Assembly: GCF_947486615.1 (NCBI RefSeq)
Contig: NZ_CANKUD010000008.1
Span: forward strand, 170,275-234,274
Length of the DNA: 64,000 bases
DNA from: an uncultured Modestobacter sp.
GTDB lineage: Bacteria > Actinomycetota > Actinomycetes > Mycobacteriales > Geodermatophilaceae
Direction: 5' to 3'
In this document: positions 57,800 through 64,000 of the stretch, in pieces
Numbering within the stretch: the stretch's first letter is position 1
How the letters are laid out: every line of letters starts with the position of its first letter
Made by a program: the position numbers and the translations under genes
The notes under the pieces: generated by a model
Databases searched by the model: none
Told to the model about the DNA's origin: nothing
What the model saw: the letters and a program-made list of their open reading frames with translations, nothing else

Positions 57800-58855
57800 T
57801 CATCTCCTCTGCGCGAGCTTCGCGGTCATGATCTCGTACACCTCGCGCAGCTCCTGGTGTCGCGGGCCCAGGATGTCGTACCGCTCTTGCTCGTGGGCCC
57901 ACCGCGCCAGTCGGTGCTTGAGGTGGTGCAGCTCCCGTAGGTTCAAAACCCGGCGGAGAGCGTCCCGGCGGTCCTGTCGCTGGTCAACGTCCCCAGCCAG
58001 GACAGACAGCGCCTCGGGGTGTACGGCGAGCCCGTCCGCGTACGCGTAGCGCAGCCAACTCAGTCCGTCAAACAGCTCACCGCCAGCCATGAAATACAGC
58101 GGTGTGAGGAGCGGATCAAGGCTCCCGAAGACATGCAGGGGGACCTCGCCGCACCCCGACTCGTCGAGCAGACGCCTGAGCCGAGCGAGGGAAACGAGCT
58201 TGTCCAGGAAGGTGCCGCCAAGTTCCTTCTCGGTCACCCCGACAACGTCGAACGCAACCAGATCCGGTGCGTCGGGGGTCATGGCGGCCACGTCGAGGAA
58301 CGGCGAGTGGCCCTCGGGCTTTACAAGGAATGTCTTGCGGATGTCCATGCGAGCGGAAAGCTGGGCCTGCGCCTCTTCGCGCTGCACGCGGTACGTCACC
58401 CGACCGGCGCCGTCCGGATCGACAGGCTCGTCGTAGTTTACGACGAGAAGGTCGCGGCCTGCAGGCAGCCTGGACAGCACTTCGGAGAACTGCTCGTGCC
58501 CGAACCGGTCGTCGGGGAGATAAGCACCGCGGCGCTGCTCACCGGACTCGAAGTCGTGAGGGTTCAGCTCATAGCCGCCGCTGTCGACGATGAGGAGGTG
58601 CGGGAGGGCGTACAGCGTCTCGCCGTGGTCCTGACTCATCGCCCGTTCGGCGTCTGGAAGCAGGCCCAGGTAGAGGTCGTACGCCGAGACCAGTAGCGAC
58701 TCATGCAGATCCGGCCCGACGACATGCAATGCCGCGCCGGCCTCGCTCACGCCGTCCCGGCCGACGGGGAAGCCCTTGCTGGAAACGCTCGGGACAAGAA
58801 GGGGCCCCGGTAGCGGCTGCGTGGCCAGGCGGAGATGGCGGCTACGGGCGAGCAT
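57800..58855 (-). CDS. tRNA-guanine transglycosylase-like protein (Cap10/TGT-like)
   Basis: The 351-residue protein matches TGT/DpdA-type base-exchange enzymes: LLIVDSGGYEL (D91, equivalent to the general acid) and MAGGELFDGLSWLRYAYADG (D263, equivalent to the nucleophile region). The CxCxxC zinc motif of bacterial TGT is missing. Start ATG 58855 lies 14 bases inside the queC-like gene. In this context it probably handles a 7-deazaguanine base on a protein or nucleic acid of the defence system, not ordinary queuosine tRNA. Confidence 0.87.
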   Translation of the reverse strand: MLARSRHLRLATQPLPGPLLVPSVSSKGFPVGRDGVSEAGAALHVVGPDLHESLLVSAYDLYLGLLPDAERAMSQDHGETLYALPHLLIVDSGGYELNPHDFESGEQRRGAYLPDDRFGHEQFSEVLSRLPAGRDLLVVNYDEPVDPDGAGRVTYRVQREEAQAQLSARMDIRKTFLVKPEGHSPFLDVAAMTPDAPDLVAFDVVGVTEKELGGTFLDKLVSLARLRRLLDESGCGEVPLHVFGSLDPLLTPLYFMAGGELFDGLSWLRYAYADGLAVHPEALSVLAGDVDQRQDRRDALRRVLNLRELHHLKHRLARWAHEQERYDILGPRHQELREVYEIMTAKLAQRR

Positions 58856-59399
58856 CGCACCGGGCCCTGTCCATGCAGGATGAGCACCGGGCGCACGGTT
58901 CTGAGCTGGTCTCGCACGAGTAGGCCAAGTCGGTGGGGACCGCAAGTTCGCGTGCTAGCGCTAAGACGTCGGCCTTGCTGGCGTCGATGAGCGGGGCAAG
59001 GAGGGTGGCTTCGCCAGGTCGCTGAGTGGCAAGGTGTGCCTGCCACCCATGCAGCCAGCCAGGCGAACAGTCGGCGTAGCCGGTACCGGCGTGAACCCCG
59101 ATGGCGACGGGGGCACCTCCGCCGAAGACTCCCGCGGTCGCTACTAACAGGTCGTTGCGGCCAGGGAACTCGCCTGCGGCGGGCGGCGCGAGTCCGTGCA
59201 CGTCCACCCTCGACCACGCGGCGTCGTACAGCCCGGCGAGGGCCTCGCTAGCGCGGAGCTCGGCGGTCGCCGCCGGCTGCCCGTAGTCGATCCACAAGGC
59301 GGCAGGCGCCCGCCCGGCCCGCTTGAGCAGCGCGAGCACGACCGCGCTGTCGACTCCTCCGCTGAGCAGGACCACAGGCTCCCCACCATTCGCGCCCAT
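58842..59399 (-). CDS. queC: QueC-like 7-deazaguanine enzyme (Cap9-like)
   Basis: The 185-residue protein has the N-type ATP pyrophosphatase loop VVLLSGGVDSAVVL, the segment FPGRNDLLVATAG and the zinc site CETSSEPCARCSSC (C162, C169, C172, C175). It is shorter than housekeeping QueC (about 220 residues). It either makes preQ0 from CDG or, as in type IV CBASS Cap9, uses the activated CDG to modify a protein. ATG 59399 is used; GTG 59444 would add 15 residues. Confidence 0.9.
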   Translation of the reverse strand: MGANGGEPVVLLSGGVDSAVVLALLKRAGRAPAALWIDYGQPAATAELRASEALAGLYDAAWSRVDVHGLAPPAAGEFPGRNDLLVATAGVFGGGAPVAIGVHAGTGYADCSPGWLHGWQAHLATQRPGEATLLAPLIDASKADVLALARELAVPTDLAYSCETSSEPCARCSSCMDRARCDARP

Positions 59400-59465
59400 C
59401 GCTTGATACTGCCCGAAATGGACTGCTTCCGAGGCCCGCAACACCGCCTTGCGGCATTCGAAGTA

Positions 59466-60209
59466 CTAGCGGCCCCGCTCGTCACCCCAGACCGCCACCT
59501 GCAGGCGGCTGCTCAACGACCATCCGCGGCTCACGGCGTGCGGGGCCAGCGCCCGCAGCCCGTCTGCGAGCGCCGCCGCGTGAGTCGCCTCGGGCATCAA
59601 CCACACGCGACCTGGAGAGAGCCCGAGCCGAGCGACGATCTCGTCCGCCTCGCGCAAGTCGGTCGGCGATTGCACCACGAACTTGAAGACTGCGTGCGGT
59701 AGGGCGGCGATCTCGGCGAGGACGCCCCACCGCAGGCGAGCGCGGTCGAGGACCGCCGAGCTCGAGAGCTTCGGGCTCGTGACGACGAGCCGCACCGCAT
59801 TCGCGAGCGCTCCCAACGGCACTGTCCCGCTCGTCTCAAGTTCGATGGCAGAACCGCCGTCGGTGATTGCCCGCGCCAGCCGGGCCGCCTCGCGGCTCTG
59901 CAGCGCCGGCTCGCCGCCCGTCAGGACGACCAGCGAAGGGCGCAGCGCGAGAACCTCTCGGGCAACATCGCCGGTCGACCTAATCTGCAATTCGCGCGAG
60001 AGGTCGTACCGGTCACCGTCCCACGTGTACGCGGTGTCACACCAGGCGCAGGCGAGGTTGCACGCACCGAGCCGGACAAAGACAGCGGGTCGGCCGGCGC
60101 TGGGCCCTTCGCCCTGAATCGTCGGACCGAACACCTCGCTGACCAGCAGCTCGTGCGGCCCCGGCCGACTAGCTCCCCGCCACGCACGCGGTTCACCGCT
60201 CGACGACAA
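59466..60209 (-). CDS. queE: 7-carboxy-7-deazaguanine synthase QueE
   Basis: The 247-residue radical SAM enzyme has FGPTIQGEGPSAGRPAVFVRLGACNLACAWCDTAYTWD with cluster ligands C50, C54 and C57, and the SAM motif LTGGEPALQ. It converts 6-carboxytetrahydropterin to CDG. The start is TTG 60209, overlapping queD by 17 bases; no ATG or GTG is in a better place. It gives the operon its own CDG supply. Confidence 0.93.
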   Translation of the reverse strand: MSSSGEPRAWRGASRPGPHELLVSEVFGPTIQGEGPSAGRPAVFVRLGACNLACAWCDTAYTWDGDRYDLSRELQIRSTGDVAREVLALRPSLVVLTGGEPALQSREAARLARAITDGGSAIELETSGTVPLGALANAVRLVVTSPKLSSSAVLDRARLRWGVLAEIAALPHAVFKFVVQSPTDLREADEIVARLGLSPGRVWLMPEATHAAALADGLRALAPHAVSRGWSLSSRLQVAVWGDERGR

Positions 60210-60540
60210 CCGAGCCGTCCGCTGTCTCCCACAGCCGCAGCTGCGACCAGGGCAGTCCCGCGGCGGTCAGCCGCTCGCCCACGAGGAGCGCAACTCGTTC
60301 AGCGGTGGGGTTTTCCAGAACGTCGTTCAGGTGGTAGTGGTCGAGTATCGCGAGAACGTGCCGTTCAACTATTTCGTCAACTTCAGCGAAGTCCATAACG
60401 ACCCCGCGGTGGTCCAGCGGCCCCGCGACGGTGACCTCGAGGCGATAGGTGTGGCCGTGGAGCCGGGCGCACTTGCCTTGGTGCCAGGGCAGGACGTGCG
60501 CGGCGTCGAAGTCGTACCGGCGAACGACGGCGATGCGCAT
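60193..60540 (-). CDS. queD: 6-carboxytetrahydropterin synthase QueD
   Basis: The 115-residue enzyme has the zinc ligands H15, H28 and H30 in FDAAHVLPWHQGKCARLHGHTYRLEV, the catalytic Cys24, LDHYHLND and a C-terminal LWETADGS glutamate. It acts on dihydroneopterin triphosphate made by GTP cyclohydrolase. It is the first gene of the seven-gene operon, and its ATG 60540 is preceded by the presumed operon promoter. Confidence 0.94.
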   Translation of the reverse strand: MRIAVVRRYDFDAAHVLPWHQGKCARLHGHTYRLEVTVAGPLDHRGVVMDFAEVDEIVERHVLAILDHYHLNDVLENPTAERVALLVGERLTAAGLPWSQLRLWETADGSVVVER

Positions 60541-60867
60541 GCCAACACCGTAGGCGAGCCCTGTGACCGTCCGTCCGTCGTGGCCCGCGGGCGGCCTGCA
60601 TCAGCGCGTCGAAGTCGGCGGCCGGCCGCTGCGGTCTGCGACGTCCGCAACGAGTCCGCAGATAGTCCGTGAAACGTCCAGTTTCGCCCGCAACCTCTCG
60701 TGAAGGCGCAGTAGTGAATCCCCAGGTCAGGGGCGCTTTCTCAACGTCAGTCAATCAAGGTCAAACACCCCAGCAACGTTCCGCTTCAACGTCTTATCCA
60801 AGAGCATGCCGCCTGGTCAGCGGCTCGCGTGATGCCTCAGGGCACACGAAAGGCACAGTACGCAGAG
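60541..60867. other. Presumed promoter region of the CBASS-type operon, no gene seen
   Basis: About 330 bases separate queD from the broken integrase. No preQ1-type riboswitch or clear promoter boxes could be identified by eye. The short frames on both strands show no motif. Confidence 0.5.
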
Positions 60868-61375
60868 TCACCGGCCAGTCTGGGCATCCTCGGCCGTCTC
60901 AACCTCGGGCTCCCAGGCAGCATCGACCGCCCGTCGAGTGCGGTCCTCGCTGTCGGGCATGAGGTGCCCGTAGGTCTTGAGAACCAGAGTCGCGTTCTAG
61001 CGGTCGAGCCGTTCGGCCACGGCCACCACCGACTCGCCGGCCGCCAGCAGGACGCTCGCGTAGTAGTGGCGCAGGTCGTGGCTGGTGGTCCCGGTTGGCA
61101 GGCCGGCGCGCGCGACCGCCTTTTGGAAGATGACCGTGCCGTAGTGGTCGTGCCTGTACGGCTCGCCGCTGCGGGTGGTGAACAGCGTGCCGTCCTCGCC
61201 CGGCGGGAGGACGGCGATGTGCAGGGCCAGCGCCTCGGCCACGACCTGGGTTAGCGGCACCGTCCGCCGGGACCGCGGCGTCTTGGGCTCCGATCGAACC
61301 TTCGAGCCCGGCGCGATCTGCCACTCGACCCGGGCCGTTCTCCGCAGGGAGTCGACGCCCTCAAGCCGCGGTCGT
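60868..61375 (-). pseudogene. Tyrosine integrase remnant with in-frame stop
   Basis: The remaining C-terminal half reads KTPRSRRTVPLTQVV, HDLRHYYASVLLAAGESVV and AERLDR, then a TAG at 60997-60999, then NATLVLKTYGHLMPDSEDRT and a normal end at 60868. Intact relatives read LGHENATLVLKTYGHLMPD here, so the catalytic His and Glu have been lost as well as the frame. The N-terminal domain is missing beyond about 61375. It marks an older integration event next to the CBASS-type operon. Confidence 0.88.
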
Positions 61376-61397
61376 GACGACGCCCGGTCCGAGCCCG

Positions 61398-62211
61398 CTA
61401 GCGGGAGAAGGAGAAGGATCGGCCGGCGAGGCCGTCGATGTCGAGCGTGTACTCGATCGCGGTGGCGTCCTTCACGCTGTAACCGTCCTTGAGGGTGAAC
61501 GTCCCTCCGGAAGCGATCTCCTGTGGCCATCCGGTCATGCCGACGACGTCTCCCTCCACAACTGTCGACACCTGGCCGTCGGCACCGGTCTCCGCAACGT
61601 CGGAGAACGCGAAGTCCGGGCTGAACGCCTGGCTGGTCGACAGGTTCCTGATGGTCACGGTGAAGTAGACGTTCGTCTGGTGGAGCTCTCCCTCCCGAAC
61701 GGTGTACTCGGCTCGCTTGTCGTAGGCAGTGGCCGCTTCGCCCGGGGTGAAGGGCACTGGCGACCCGACGGTGATCTCCAGCGGGATGTTGTTGTCCCCA
61801 GCGGTGGAGCGGAAGCGAGCCGTCTCACCGAAGGTGAGCTGGGCGTCCTGCGTCTCTTCCCAGGCGGTTTCCGAAGGAGTCGGTGCGGAGGGGCGGGCCG
61901 GTGACGCGACGTCGGCGGGGGGGAGAACTTGCCGTGGCGGCCGTCGGCGGAGCCGTCGTGTTCTTGTCGTCGCCGAAGATCAGGCCGAGGGTCAGACCGC
62001 CGACCGCCACCGGAAGCAGGAACGCGAGGGCGGCGGCCGCTGGGAGGTTCTTCTTGAGCTTTGAACGCCGGAAGATGAGGGCGGTGCGGAAAGTTCCCTG
62101 GTCACGGCTGACCAGCTGCCAGCCGGCCGTCTCCCACTTGGCGATGGTCTTGTCTTCGGTGCCGCGAACCGCTTGGACAGTCTTGTTCTCGTACCCCTTG
62201 GTAACGATCAC
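61398..62211 (-). pseudogene. Membrane-anchored DUF4352-like protein gene split by a frameshift at a G7 run
   Basis: The first frame (start ATG 62211) encodes a cytoplasmic region (MIVTKGYENKTVQAVRGTED), one membrane helix (ALAFLLPVAVGGLTLGLIFG) and a linker. It shifts into a wrong frame at the seven-base homopolymer 61917-61923. The other frame continues with an extracellular DUF4352-like domain (AQLTFGETARFRSTAGDNN, then YTVREGELHQTNVYFTVTI) to 61398. Removing one base restores one reading frame of 270 residues. It could be a sequencing error, a true mutation or phase variation. Confidence 0.8.
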
Positions 62212-62612
62212 GATTGCGTCCCCCCTCGCTCCCGCGCGTCCTTGCCGAGAACCGTTGTCCCGTGGACGACCCTCGACGAGATCGCTCGCTCCTCTGGAAA
62301 TCCGGCAGCATTCGCGCCGCCGAGGAGCCTTCCAGCGGGCTCTGCTCGACTGGGCGAGGCAGTTGGCCGCGTCCGCCCCCGCGCCTCGTGCAGGCCCGTC
62401 ACTCGTCGGATCCCTGAGCTCGCCTCGTCGAGGGGGCGCCCGCGTTCCCGACCGCTATGCGGGACTCGGGCCGGCCGTCATGTACCTACGGTGCCGCCCC
62501 GACGAAGTCGGCAGTGCAGGGACGGTCCGCACCTGCGCCGACCGTCGAGCGTTTCATCCAGGTGAGCAACGCGGACGTGTGTAGTTCGCTCGTCACCAGG
62601 CTGCGGGTCCCG

Positions 62613-62801
62613 CTGCCTAACGTCGTGGCGATGCAGACCCGGCGGGCCAACCTCGAGGGCGCGGGTGAGATCCCGCTGCGCCGGCTGGTCAAGGAAGCGC
62701 TGCGGATGCGGCCCTCCCGGCTGGTCGTCGGGGAGGTGCACCAGGAAGAGTGCCTGGACCTGTTGATCGCGTTGAACAGCGGACTTCCCGGGGTGCGTTG
62801 A
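62613..62801 (+). pseudogene. Fragment of a CpaF/TadA-family secretion ATPase
   Basis: About 60 residues match the ATPase core: PNVVAMQTRRANLEGAGEIPL, RRLVKEALRMRPSRLVVGEV and QEECLDLLIALNSGLPG. Both ends are missing: the Walker A region is absent upstream and the frame stops right after GLPGV. In intact relatives the next residues are CTIHANSA. It is a decayed remnant. Confidence 0.85.
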
Positions 62802-62829
62802 CTGCGGTAGCCGCGCCATGGCGACTGCA

Positions 62830-64000
<1,171 letters not shown>

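Noticed and set aside
55564..60540. Dpd-type DNA deazaguanine modification or Qat system instead of CBASS
   Set aside because: No Dpd helicase/nuclease genes or Qat ATPase and TatD genes are present, whereas a CD-NTase and a SLATT-like effector are embedded in the operon.
60541..60867. preQ1 riboswitch upstream of queD
   Set aside because: No recognisable aptamer pseudoknot or conserved preQ1 motif was found by eye on the minus strand.

Overview
The window is very GC-rich, densely packed actinobacterial DNA. The gene order phoH-ybeY-corC/CBS-(cdd-like)-era-recO-uppS, then an smtB-like repressor, glyS, dusB and dnaG, matches the conserved block of Mycobacterium and relatives. Sequence style and the intergenic repeats suggest a soil or rock actinomycete such as Geodermatophilaceae. 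That family placement is an inference.

Layout. 1-5764: an arabinoside-type sugar ABC importer (binding protein cut by the left edge, two permeases, ATPase) with a GH51 arabinofuranosidase. 5824-8870: selA-selB for selenocysteine. 8877-13259: a small unknown gene, an enoyl-CoA hydratase, hemW and recQ. 13326-16778: an ABC-2 exporter with a histidine kinase/LuxR regulator pair. 16865-18013: a VapB-like protein and a MazEF-like toxin-antitoxin pair with a palindromic operator. 18099-21111: a CIRCE element, hrcA, dnaJ and rsmE. 21190-24505: a PhnDCE-type oxyanion importer. 24624-26183: a soluble GAF-GAF chemoreceptor. 26358-33821: HIT protein, phoH, ybeY, corC-like, cdd-like, era, recO, uppS. 33864-38711: SmtB-like repressor, monooxygenase-like protein, membrane chemoreceptor, unknown gene, glyS. 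38736-40162: an AbiEi-like/DUF559-like gene between two copies of a 74-bp repeat. 40261-47931: dusB, small membrane proteins, dnaG with an in-frame intein, and a diguanylate cyclase.

From tRNA-Asn at 48025 to the right edge the DNA is an accessory island. A tyrosine integrase lies just downstream of the tRNA, codon and base composition change, and there are unknown membrane proteins, an excisionase-like gene, an M48-like membrane protease module, broken integrase and TadA/CpaF genes, and a repeat-rich protein that runs off the end inside a perfect hexanucleotide microsatellite.

The most notable system is the minus-strand operon 60540-55564: queD, queE, queC-like, TGT-like, CD-NTase, two-helix SLATT-like protein, HhH-GPD glycosylase-like. 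It reads as a type IV-like CBASS antiphage locus that also carries the first pathway-specific steps for making its own 7-deazaguanine. Tight spacing and overlaps imply co-expression. QueD and QueE would make CDG from a GTP-derived precursor. The QueC-like and TGT-like enzymes would use it. The CD-NTase would signal on infection and the membrane protein would be the effector.

Other points of interest are the DnaG intein placed inside the zinc-binding motif, two probable CTG start codons, families of dispersed intergenic hairpins, and a possible link between the PhnDCE-type transporter and selenium use.
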